From the NCBI GenBank assembly GCA_949316235.1, contig OX438758.1, positions 14,727,731 through 14,791,730 on the forward strand: a stretch of DNA of 64,000 nt, written 5' to 3'. The notes beneath the pieces were generated by a model. The model searched no databases, was not told the DNA's origin, and saw only the letters and a list, made by a program, of their open reading frames with translations. Positions 19,806 through 30,189 of this stretch are shown one piece after another. This DNA is from Oegoconia quadripuncta (Eukaryota > Arthropoda > Insecta > Lepidoptera > Autostichidae). A program made the translations under genes and the position numbers. The stretch's first letter is position 1. Each line of letters begins with the position of its first letter.

Positions 19806-20520
19806 GACCGCTAAAGACAATTGTACCAAGGTCGGCGGGGTCAATTGTACCGTTACAATTGTCCCCGTGTCACAATTGTCCACGTACCTACTTTAAAAAA
19901 AAATAATTGTTAATTATCAGATTTTCAGAAGAGATGCAATTGACTTAATTTGGGCTATAGGTGGGAACTGTTTAGGAGAAGAATATTTTTTCTTGTTTAC
20001 GTAGAACCTTCGACCGAATGAGACCGTTACAATACACGTAATGTGGAATGTGGGCGCATGAGGAGGGCACTCCATAAGAGTCAAATTATACTTATTACAA
20101 TTTACGAAAGTGAATAATTTCATCTTTATAAATATATATTTCTTTAATTTTGTTAGGTATGATGCAATTTTTGTTTTTGCAGAGAAAATATTTCTTAGAA
20201 ATACATTAATTAGTTTGTCTATACCAAAGAACCACAGCACTTAGGTATATGGAGTAAATTGTAACGGTGGATTGTTAATTAAAGCTAGACTAGACTTGTG
20301 TTCACTTTAAATATTTTAAGAAATTCTTGTTCCTGTGTTTATAGAGTCATCATTAACAAGACTACAATTATAAAACGGTCTTATTGTCGATACTCAATGC
20401 ATTCGTATTTTATTTCCTAGAAAACTTTTGTTACCATCTACCATAGTATGGGATCAAATGTAACACTCGTCTTCGTTCGTCAAATAGAAATACAAACTGT
20501 GGATAGTTAATATTACAAAT
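19806..20520. other. unassigned sequence
   Basis: It begins with four CAATTGT motifs within about 65 bases (19817-19885), then AT-rich DNA. No coding or terminal repeats recognised. Confidence 0.4.
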
Positions 20521-21350
20521 AAAGATTACACAAAACCTATGTTTCTAAATTCATTGAGTTGTTTTATAAAAACCAAAAGGATTTTATACCAGAGTCCATC
20601 TATCAAGTAGTGCACCCTGTAAAAGATTGAGAGACAGGCGACCTTGAGACGGTGTTGGAGGCTCTGCAATTTAGCAGTGGACACCAATGAGTCATTTGGC
20701 ACGTCGTTCCATAAAATCGAGTGCAGCAAGTTAGTACTTCGCTGAACCATCCCAAAGGTGACAGCAGGATTCCATGCACGAGCGAATAAAGTACTAAAAA
20801 CTGATTCGGCGTAGAATATCGCCTGACTTTGACGCCTATGGAGCGCCCAAAATTTAGATTGGAGGTTAACTTCAGATCCAAAAGATTGTGATGGTCACAG
20901 ATTGGTATGGATACATCCCGGAAAGTTGGAGTCTGGTGAAATGGACTCCGTTTGCAGGTGAACAGACACGCCTGTGTATTGGTAGCATTGAATTTGACAT
21001 TGGCGGTACCCCAATCGGATACTGCCTTTAATGCCAAATTCGTGCGCTCAACCATGGACTTCCCGTGTGATCGGATGTCTTCACCTCTGGACTGTGAACT
21101 GGACGTATAATCTCTCCGTAATAGTGGTATCCTCTGCATACCCAGAGGTTCCAGGTGCAAGCAGATCATTGATATGCAATAGAAAGAGAGTTGCGGAGAG
21201 AACTGACCCTTGGGGTACCCCGGCATCAATAGCCAATAGGTCAGATGAGCAGCCATCAATGATACCTGGATCGACCGTTCGCTCAGAAAATCAGATATCC
21301 AAGTACATAGTCCAGAGGAAGTTCCATATGAAGGGAGCTTGCTTAACCCT
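20521..21350 (-). pseudogene. LINE (BS/jockey-like) RT C-terminal fragment, copy A
   Basis: Minus-strand frames hold the RT region just after the catalytic box and beyond: ALKAVSDWGTANVKFNATNT, FRDVSIPICDHHNLLDLKL, TSNLNFGRS, and VRRYSTPNQ. Several frameshifts and a short deletion are present. Copy B at 39431-40020 shares TSNLNFGRS/LNFGRSVE, RRYFTPKQLL and the sequence around CMEYC, so both are the same family. Confidence 0.8.
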
Positions 21351-21971
21351 TTAGTTCGTAGAGGAATTGAACTTAAAAATACTTATTTTTTCTAAGAAGG
21401 TAAATAGACTTGGAAAAATATTGAAAAAAATAATTTATATATAGTTTTTGAAAAAACGTGTGTAGGCGGGGAACGACATTGCGAAACACATAGACTTGTA
21501 CGTAAGTTTATATGTGGTGTAGGCTACCAACACTGCGACATTACATATAGGAAGAGAAACAAAAAACAAGTTTATGGCAAATGGTTTATTTATTTAGGGT
21601 TAGGTGGGCAACAGGGAACCACCAAAAATTCGATACTACAAATCTCAGTCTTAAACTAATGCCACAGGGCAGATTTTTGACTATTCAGTAACTTGGTTAC
21701 CCTATTTTAATTTTACATTGCAATTTCAGCACTAAAGCAAAAGCAACAGAGTTTATTCTCTTTTTAAAAAAAAATGGGAAATGGTTCTCTGTGTACACCC
21801 TTAGGTACACAGAACCGGGGAGTAGGTCTACAGTTAACCTATAGGCACACAGTAAACCATAATATAGTTTGACTGTAAGGAAAACCATTTTAAGAAGTTC
21901 AAATAGGTAACAAAACGCATAATTATATTAAAGGGCAGCAGTCGTCGTCATGCTGCATTTAAATTCCCAGT
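21351..21971. other. unassigned sequence left of DIRS
   Basis: No supported gene. AT-rich, with a short A/T run near 21765. Confidence 0.4.
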
Positions 21972-22190
21972 TAATTAAAGGTTAAACAAACTTACCTAAG
22001 TGAAGTTTGACCATAATTATATGAGTCGTTACATCCGAAGGCATTTAAGTTCACCAGGTAGTCCACTCTTCTATGTACTAGGCATCAAGCACAATTTCAG
22101 AGCTGAAAATGCTAAAAAAAAAAAGTACAAGTACCCTCCTCCCGCGCCCCCACCCGGCCCCGACTCGTGCGCCGAAACGTCATTTCTTTA
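21972..22190. repeat. DIRS left inverted terminal repeat
   Basis: It shares with the right terminus a stretch of about 165 bp, including GTTCACCAGGTAGTCCACTC and the C-rich CGCGCCCCCACCCGGCCCC. The outermost 77 bp (21972-22048) are instead complementary to the internal region at 22246-22322. Confidence 0.92.
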
Positions 22191-22245
22191 GAGTTTACTG
22201 GTATTTCGCAAACTTATGTGGGGGATATGGGTTATGGGAGGGTTG

Positions 22246-22364
22246 TTAAATGCCTTCGGATGTAACGACTCATATAATTATGGTCAAACTTCACTTAGGT
22301 AAGTTTGTTTAACCTTTAATTATACTTCGTCGTTACATCCTCGACATTTAAGTTCACCAGGTAG
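22246..22364. repeat. DIRS internal complementary region
   Basis: 22246-22322 is the exact reverse complement of the left tip (21972-22048). Immediately adjoining, about 22318-22364 is the reverse complement of the right tip (to 27597). The known role of this region is to template the missing ends and bring them together when the circular DNA forms. Confidence 0.93.
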
Positions 22365-22464
22365 ATGTTTAGAGCGTTTGCGAAATAACATTAGAACATT
22401 GGTTATACGTTTGACAATCAACTTTTATTTTATCAAATTACGTATCTTAATTATTATTATAATA

Positions 22465-23592
22465 TTAATTATTACAATCAAATACTGCTTCTGCAAATGC
22501 ACTTTCTCCATCATTCATCAAGAGAGACCGATTGTAAAATTTTGCGAAAACAAGGGAGGTGCCCGTCCAACCTGCGATTCTCTTAATTAGTTCGATAGAC
22601 ACGTCTTTACGGTGGGCTGACGACGTAGAAGCGTGACGAGTGCTATGGGCAGAAAAGGTGTCAGTATCTATGCCGCTTTCTTCCATTATCCCCTTGATCC
22701 ATCGACTGATGGTTGAGGAACTTGCGTTAAGTATCGGCTTTTTTGTCGTGAGGAATAAACGGTCAGTATAAGAGTTCATTCGGAACTGTTTCGTAATCTC
22801 AATATATGACGTAAGTGCCTTTGCAGGACAAATCTCTTCCCTGATCGGGAAGAAAGGAATAATAAGACGAGGCATTAGCCGACCAGGTGCCAAAGTTTTA
22901 ATCAAATTTATTTAATTATTGAAATAATAATAAAAGATTATTATTTCAATAATGTCTTGATTAAATGTAATGCAAGACAATTTAATAAGGGATAGGGTCT
23001 GGACCCGTTGTCCTGAAGATAATGCAAGCAGACACGCTGTCTTTTTACAAACTCTATCTAAAGACAAACTATCGTTTGGATATAGATTTCCTACAAAATC
23101 AAGAACTAACTTAGGATCCCACGTAAATTGATACCTCGGAAAAGCAAGTCTTTGCTTAGACGCCTTTCATAAACCTTATCACTTGGTATTCTCACTGAAC
23201 CATTTGCCAAATATTATACTGAGGGCAGAACGGTAAGTGCTCAAGCTAGAGGCGCTTGCTCCCTTATTATATTGAATTGTTAGAAATTCAAGAATTTGAG
23301 GAACGGTTGCGTTATAACAGTCAATATTTTCTGCAATGGAAAATTGCCACCACTTTTTCAATGCCACATTGTATTGTTTTAGGGAATTTACTGAAAGGGA
23401 AGACACCATAATATCTACTGTATCTGGCTTGAGTGATCGTCGCCTATACGCTTCCCTGATAATTGGCACGACACCAGGATAAGGGTTCTCCAAAAGGGAT
23501 GCGGTTCTCTGAAAGGAGACATCAGTAACTGATTGTCGGGATGAAAATACACAGGGTCTTTGCACGCCAGTGAATGGAGCAATGGCTACCAT
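22465..23592 (-). pseudogene. DIRS tyrosine recombinase
   Basis: The N-terminal SAM-like DNA-binding half is 23592-23179 (RRRSLKPDTVDIMVSSLS, GASASSLSTYRSALSII). A frameshift near 23160 is followed by the catalytic region: LLALSSGQRVQTLSL (first Arg), then after an AT-rich hairpin LIKTLAPGRLMPRL, FSAHSTRHAST (His-x-x-Arg) and RIAGWTGTSLVFAKFYNR with the nucleophilic Tyr. All four catalytic residue types are present, but frameshifts and a stop separate them. It performs integration of circular DNA in this family. Confidence 0.9.
22915..22953. repeat. 17-bp perfect hairpin inside recombinase
   Basis: ATTATTGAAATAATAAT (22915-22931) is complementary to 22937-22953 with a 5-nt loop, and outer TTTAATCA/TGATTAAA also pair. 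The in-frame reading here is low-complexity and ends in a stop, so this is probably a local inverted duplication in a dead gene. Confidence 0.85.
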
Positions 23593-24245
23593 GGTTGACT
23601 TAGCCAGAAAGGCACAACCATGATGCCTGTGGCTTCGTCGTCGACAATTTTACGCAGACATTTGAGAATAAGTGAGAATGGTGGGAAGGCGTAAAAGTAA
23701 TAATTACTCCAATCCAGTGTAAACACGTCAATATTGAAGGCGGACGGGTCTCGTTTCCACGTTATGTACTTAGAGCATTTGTTGTTCAAACGAGATGCGA
23801 AGAGGTCTATCTCAGGCTGCCCAAAGTTGCTTACGATGTCTCTAAAGACAGTCTGTGAGAGATCCCATTCCGCATCAATATTGGTGCGTCTCGACTCCTC
23901 GTCAGCTTCGGTGTTGTCTTTCGATCTAATATATCATGTGAAAATGTACAGTCGACGCTCTTCGCAAAATAACTATATCTCGCGTGTAATATCATTTAAA
24001 TGATTATACTGTACGCCACCCATTCTGTTAATATATGAAATAGCTACAGTGTTATCGATACGAAGTAAAATTTCTAAATCGTGCATTTCGCTTGCAGAAT
24101 ATTTTAGACCCATAAGAGCCGCTTTAAGCTCTAAAAAATTTATATGGAATATTCCCGAAATCCGCTGGCGCGCTCCCTGTTACACATTACGCCCCACCCT
24201 GATAAGGAGGCGTCTGAAAAAAAATTCTAAAGCCTTTTGACCGCG
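23593..24245 (-). pseudogene. DIRS RNase H-like region
   Basis: Frames on the minus strand contain MGGVQYNHLND, DNTEADEESRRTNIDAEWDL, FGQPEIDLFASRLNNKC and YAFPPFSLILKCL, the typical DIRS RNase H to recombinase linker. At least two stops interrupt it (near 23930 and 23990). Confidence 0.8.
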
Positions 24246-24489
24246 ACGCAAAGGATTCTTAGAAGACATAATATGTCCTTCCCACCATGTAAAATCAGGA
24301 AGTAAAGCTTTATTAATGGCCATTTTCTTGTCATAATCATCATTAGATCGTTGTAATGCTCGATATTTCTCACTTTCAAAACGTTTTGTGTATACCCAAC
24401 CGTAGGCAATGGCTGGACAAGCTGAGGTGAGGACACCGACGAATTGAGCGAACTCCCTAATCGTCAAAATATTCTTTTTTGATATGTCT

Positions 24490-25303
24490 TTAACAAGAGA
24501 TAAAATTTTTATTACGCTTGTTTAAGGGTAAGCCCATATTCATGTCAACTGAATTCAGTTCGAATCCTAAGAACGTACAAATTTGACTTGGTAACAAGTG
24601 GCTCCTTTCGGTATTAATTGCCAGCCCCAGAAAGTGTAATACGTTTACTGTTTCAGAAACACAATTTTGGCAATCCCTATACGAATACCCCAGACACAAA
24701 ATATCATCCAAATATACGACTAAGAGTAACCCTTTACTCCTAAGGAAAGATGCAACCGGCTTCAGCAACTTGGCTAAGACATATGGGGCTGATCGTAGAC
24801 CAAACGGAAGGCACTGAAATTCATAAGTTTGGCCGTTGAATTTAAATCTTAAAAACTTCCGATAGTAAGGATGCACCGATATTAAAAAATATGTATCTTT
24901 GAGATCGATATTTGCCATAAAACACGACGGGGACATTAATTTCGTGGCTGTACGAATGTCCTCCATTTTAAAGTGTTGTGTTTTGACACACTTAATGCTT
25001 TCAAATTAAGTATACATCTATGTTCACCGTCACTTTTTGGTGTGAGAAATATCTTAGATATGAACTGACCGGTTTATCAGCACATGGCAAAATGGCTTTA
25101 GTTTGGGTTAACTTTGAGATCTCTAAATTCAAATTATGTTTCTCTGAAAGTGAAAATTCATTATTAACTGGTTCTGTTATTTGAGTAACTGGCCGATTAA
25201 AAGGTATCTTATAACCAGATACGATCTGTAAAATAACAGGATCACTTGTAATGGATCTCCAATTAGCAATAAAATATTTTAATCGGCCTATGTGACTGCT
25301 CAC
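24490..25303 (-). pseudogene. DIRS reverse transcriptase
   Basis: From about 25303: GRLKYFIANWRSITSDPVIL, KIPFNRPVTQ, then a break near 25000. It continues as MEDIRTATKLMSPSCFMANI, FLRFKFNGQTYEFQCLPFGL, and VVYLDDILCLG with the YLDD box, then HFLGLAINTERSHLLPSQ. LKDTYFLISVHP carries the first catalytic Asp. It is one frameshift from intact across the palm. Confidence 0.9.
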
Positions 25304-25433
25304 CTCTATTGGGTTTTGGGCGTCGATTTGGGAACTGCTGCTTTCGACGGAGTCGGATAACGATTTCGGAAAGCTTTTTAATAAGCTCGATTTTGTCTAT
25401 ATTGTCGCCATCGCCATAAGCTTCGACATGACA

Positions 25434-25965
25434 CTAGTAAGGCCGGCTATACCTAGCCCCCGAATGTTGCTGAGCTTTCTCTAAGCGCTTATCCCTGTTC
25501 CTAGCGGATTCTGTTAGAACAGCCGAAATTTCAGGATTCAATTTAGGCGCCTTCACAAGCTGAAAATTCTCCGGTATCAGCAATTTATCTGTAATTGCTT
25601 TACTTTGGTCCTTATTCAGACCTTCCGATAATATCCGACCCCAGCGTTTAGAGACGTCATCATGGATTTTGGATCCGAAGAGTTCCTGTTTAACCTTCGA
25701 ATCGCCTAACGCCTCTAAAATATTTCTTGGTAAAGCCGTAGAAGTTGATGGCTCGACTGAGGCGGCTACCGGTCTTTCAGTTGAAGACTGGTCTGCTGTC
25801 GCCGGGAGATCGGTTGCGCGAGCTTGGCCAGCTGGTAAGTCGGGTGGATCCCCTGTGGCATCTCTCGTCTTGTTTATGTCGTAATCGACCACGGTTATGG
25901 CTGACCGCATGATAGGGCTTAAGCCCGCATTATCTGAGCTAATAGATAAGGGTACCGGACTTGGA
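25434..25965 (-). pseudogene. DIRS gag-like ORF1 C-terminal half
   Basis: The frame from about 25965 to the stop at 25434 includes SPVPLSISSDNAGLSP, an Ala/Pro/Thr-rich linker and the DIRS gag-like motif ILEALGDSKVKQELFGSKIH, SEGLNKDQSKAI and KLNPEISAVLTESARNRDK. It overlaps or abuts RT downstream. The N-terminal half is not evident because the region upstream is tandem repeat. Confidence 0.7.
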
Positions 25966-26166
25966 CTTCTATATCTTGAGCAAGAGGCCCTCGGACTTCC
26001 TGATTCTGTAAGTACAGGATACCAAAGTCATGATCACGGCATGACATTTTGACTGTAATCACGTCACAGTACTAGATAGGAAAGTATGCAACTACGGTCG
26101 CGCCGTAGTATTCATTGGTAAGAATACGTTTGACTATAATCTCGTCATAGTACCACGTTAAATAAA

Positions 26167-26976
26167 TTTATACTGGTTCTATATAATATGCGACCATGAT
26201 CTCGCCATAGTACGATTTGCATCATCGTTCATAGTCAAATGAGCTAAATTTCTCATTATAATATAGCATAACTGAGCTGAAATTCTTCAGATACTATTGT
26301 AAAGTTAAGTATTTCTATAGCGTAATAATTTATACTGGTTCTATATAATATGCGACCATGATCTCGTCATAGTACGATTTGCATCATCGTTCACAGTCAA
26401 ACGAGCTAAATTTCTCATTATAATAAAGCATAACTGAGCTAAAATTCTTCAGATACTATTGTAAAGTTAAGTATTTGTACAGCGTAATAATTTATACTGG
26501 TTCTATATAATATGCGACCATGATCTCGGCATAGTACGATTTGCATCATCGTTCATAGTCAAACGAGCTGAATTTCTCATTACAATATAGCATAACTGAG
26601 CTGAAATTCTTCAGATACTATTGTAAAGTTAAGTATTTCTATAGCGTAATAATTTATACTGGTTCTATATAATATGCGACCATGATCTCGTCATAGTACG
26701 ATTTGCATCATCGTTCACAGTCAAACGAGCTAAATTTCTCATTATAATAAAGCATAACTGAGCTGAAATTCTTCAGATACTATTGTAAAGTTAAGTATTT
26801 CTATAGCGTAATAATTTATACTGGTTCTATATAATATACGACCATGATCTCGCCATAGTACAATTTGCAACGTCGTTCATAGTCAAACGAGCTAGATTTC
26901 TCTTTATCATATAGGAAAAATGAGCTGAAATTCTTCAGATACTATTGTTAAGTTAAATATTTCTATAGCGTAATAA
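26167..26976. repeat. five tandem copies of a 162-bp unit in the DIRS 5' region
   Basis: TTTATACTGGTTCTATATAA starts at 26167, 26329, 26491, 26653 and 26815, exactly 162 bp apart. Each copy contains ATGATCTCGNCATAGTACGA. A degraded sixth copy may lie left of 26167 (CTCGTCATAGTACC near 26145). They lie between the terminal repeat and gag, where a promoter would be. Confidence 0.95.
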
Positions 26977-27424
26977 TTCAAAATAGTCAAAGTATCCAGA
27001 AAAATATTAAAGAAACAGTCGATGTAAATCCAATGTTATTGGGCGGTAGATTAAAAAATTTTCTGTAATTCCGGCGATGTGACCAAGTATGACTACTTAT
27101 TGTAGTTCATGCACTACGCAAGATAAGTATATGAGATGATTCCGTGTGTGTCAGAAGAATAAATAGAACAGTAAATTAATACAAAGTATGAATAATCACG
27201 TCACTAACCTTCGTCACTAGATTTATGACGCATCCTAAGTCGCCTTTCGAGGCGCCTTATTTTCCTTTTAATATGTTCGTCGATATTCTTATGTTTCCGT
27301 TTCCCCATCCCGGAAAAAACCTCCACACAATCACACGCGGTAATATCGCACGATACAACAAATATTCACTTAAAATTTTGGTAAGGAAAAAAATTTCGAT
27401 GCTTTGATGCCCGCACAAAAAAAG

Positions 27425-27597
27425 CGAATGACGTTTCGGCGCACGAGTCGGGGCCGGGTGGGGGCGCGGGAGGAGGGTACTTGTACTTTTTTTTTTTTAG
27501 CATTTTCTGCTCTGAAATTGTGCTTGATGCCTAGTACATAGAAGAGTGGACTACCTGGTGAACTTAAATGTCGAGGATGTAACGACGAAGTATAATA
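27425..27597. repeat. DIRS right inverted terminal repeat
   Basis: Inverted copy of the left repeat, ending CGACGAAGTATAAT. It is followed by unrelated AT-rich DNA. Confidence 0.92.
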
Positions 27598-28534
27598 TGG
27601 CACTGTTGAACTTTTCGTATTGAATTTAATGAATAACGCGACTGAGAATTATTAAGGCTGATTAACTAAAGATTATTATAATATTTTTTCGTATGATCTC
27701 AATAATTAAAGAAGAATTTTGTTTAGTTTTTTTGATTTTTAATAGTTTCTTTGAATGGTTATGTTTTAATATATTTTTGATTTGTGTTTTATTAAAGTAT
27801 AGGTAACTCTAAAGTTAAGTTCGGTCGGAAGTTCACGACAATTTTGTTTTTGACATTATCAGAGTTGGAAAGCACACCACAGTGATTTTTAAATTTAGGT
27901 AATAGATGACATCCCAGATGACATTCCATTTTATCGTATTTTGTTTTATTCTGAAGTTTTATGACGTAAAAGTAGCAAATGAGATATGTACAAATAGGTC
28001 TAATAGTATATAACGCGGTTTAAAACTTTTTGTATTATTTTTCTCTTTAACATCGAACTTATCGTATTATTATTTTATTTTTTCATCGATAATTAAATCC
28101 AACCATATCGCAGTGGGTACACGGGTAAACAGGAATTACCCCTACACCCACCGGTGGGTGAAGCCAGTGGGTGCACGGGTCACGGCCCATTTATTTATGA
28201 AAAAACCTAAATATAAAACCCATCCATTTAGGAAGACATGTGAAAAGGTAAAAACAATATCGCCTTTCCAACATGCACAAGGGAAGGTAAAAAAACAAAC
28301 AACAAACACTAATATACCCTTTTTGCAATATCTACACCTCCCTTGAGCTACAAATATTGGCAAATGACCAACATTGTCCTACCGCACTGCCCCAGGTGGT
28401 CTTGGAGCAACGGGCGCATTAATTTTGAAAGATGCATCTTTTTCTTTCGAACTGGTTTGCCGGGTTTATATAGGGGTTGTGTAATATACATTGAATGAAC
28501 ACAAAAACATTATTAAAAATAATAATCAAGGTAC
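27598..28534. other. unassigned AT-rich sequence
   Basis: It contains a 14-nt palindrome ACCCACCGGTGGGT near 28147 and repeated GTGGGTNCACGGGT. No gene recognised. Confidence 0.4.
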
Positions 28535-29356
28535 CTGCTCTATGCCTACCTCAACTACTTTCACCATCCCTGTAGCTGCTTGTGAATCGATAATGCTCAA
28601 GACCCTGTTCTCTAAATCTGTTAATTTAATGTTGAGGGCAGGTCCCCCGCCAGCCAGCTCTATGGCAACGAGCTGCCTTTCTCTTTGGTCGCTCCACAGC
28701 TAAGCAACATGCAAAACACACACCAATGAAGCAGAGAAAATGAAAAGTAGAAGAGGGGCTGGAATGTAGCTACACATACACAGGACACGTATGGGAAAAA
28801 CTAGGTTGGATTAGTTTTTTTTGTTACAATTTAGAGCCACTTTCGTCTTAGAAATTTTCTGTGCTCCCTTATTGATACTCTACGAGATTAAAGGACGTAG
28901 TGGCAATTAATTAATTTTGAAAGAGTTAAGTGTCAGTGTAAAAGCATTTTACAATACAGTCATAATACTTGTAGGAGTTAAGTGACTGGGAAAAAGCAAG
29001 TGCAATTGAAAACCATCCAAACCTTTAGATTTTTTGTGAGGTTGTGGCTTTACTTTAAATACTCCATTTCTCGGCTATTCGTTGGTCGTCCGTACCGTCA
29101 GCATTTAATGCCGTAGTGAGTTCACCCCACTGGGTTATATTTGTAATCCTCCCGTGGGGCCCCATCCGTAGGCTTACTAGATCTTAGTAAGCCTAATGTC
29201 TGAAATTCGATTACCAACCTTAAAATGCTTTCGAACATACTAAAACTTAGAAAACTTTCACCCACCTTTATTAACAGGTAGAAAACAATCAAGTATGTAT
29301 GTTTACCTTTCCATAAAATCCACCATAAGCTCAAATTGGGAAGCACTGGTTTTCAT
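28535..29356 (-). pseudogene. Myb/SANT-like DNA-binding protein gene remnant
   Basis: Three plausible exons: 29356-29307 (MKTSASQFELMVDFME, GT donor), 29199 to about 29060 after TTTCAG (ITQWGELTTALNADGTDD, QRIAEKW), and 28699-28535 after TTGCTTAG (ELAGGGPALNIKLTDLENRV, then LSIIDS and a GT donor). This is the layout of Myb/SANT-like (zeste-type) proteins: a short helix, W..LT..LN repeat, then TGGGP and LTDLE. Two stops at the start of exon 2 suggest decay. Such genes accompany Harbinger elements but also occur alone; no transposase is adjacent. Confidence 0.55.
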
Positions 29357-29402
29357 TTTCACTAATTGCTATTGCAATAAAAGGAAAAGATTTTCGCACA
29401 AA

Positions 29403-29437
29403 CTAATCAATGTGCTAAGGCTTAGCACATTGATTAG
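29403..29437. repeat. 35-bp perfect palindrome at the hAT left tip
   Basis: CTAATCAATGTGCTAAG and its exact complement flank a single G (29420). It overlaps the first bases of the hAT terminal repeat. Confidence 0.9.
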
Positions 29438-30189
29438 CGGTGCCCATACTTTTTCTTAAGGAGATCGACCTAATAAAACTTTATGAATAAGAGATCGACA
29501 TTTTAACCGTTTAACCTACCAAATATGTAAGAAGAAAAAAATGGCATAATAAGTAAAACTACATTTGCGGCAAAGTGTCAAATCTGTATGAAATTTTTAA
29601 TCACCAATATTTTAAAAAATATTCAAATAATTAGTGGGGCAATGGACCTAATTCTGGCGCCCATCGTCTAAAGCTAAAACTAAAACTAATTCCTAAATTT
29701 TACGCGGATTTTAATCTTAGCTAAACCATTTGTTATTCCAAAACGGTCATCCAACTAAATTAAGAAAGGTTTTAAACACCGGCTAAGTTGTCTGTGGTGG
29801 GCTAAGTTTTGGATAGGTTGAATTGGATGTGTGTTACCATTTTAAAAATCATGTGACCGAATGAATGAATGATATCGATATTAATTCCATATTTTATTAC
29901 TTTTTATGATTAAATCTTACTTTTTTAAGATCTTACACACGTTTATTATATTTATTTTTTGTAATTTTCAACTTTCTCTCCACATTTTACATAATTTTCG
30001 CGGCATTTGAGAATTTACTGCTATCTGTGCTATCATTTTTTTAAAGTGGTCAGGAAATTGCTGTCATCGCTGTCAATCATCCGAGTTCCGTCCGTGGTGT
30101 TTTCTACTATCTTCTACAGTTGAAATCTTCATCTGCTGCTGCTTCATCTTCACCTGAGCTGGTCAAGTGGTTCGTGTTCAACTGCTGCA

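Larger units (their letters stand above)
21972..27597 (-). mobile_element. DIRS-type tyrosine-recombinase retrotransposon
   Basis: Coding order on the minus strand is gag, RT, RNase H and tyrosine recombinase, with no integrase or protease. The termini are inverted repeats (left to about 22190, right from about 27425), and an internal complementary region at 22246-22364 joins the complements of the two element tips. These are the defining structures of DIRS elements. No TSD is seen, as expected for this mechanism. The ends are intact but all frames carry stops or frameshifts. Confidence 0.92.

Noticed and set aside
20603..21259. Single 218-residue protein on the minus strand
   Set aside because: Only the middle resembles LINE RT; the rest is out-of-frame reading of the same LINE, so it was annotated as a broken LINE fragment.
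23734..24003. Plus-strand frame of 89 codons
   Set aside because: Antisense shadow of the DIRS RNase H region.
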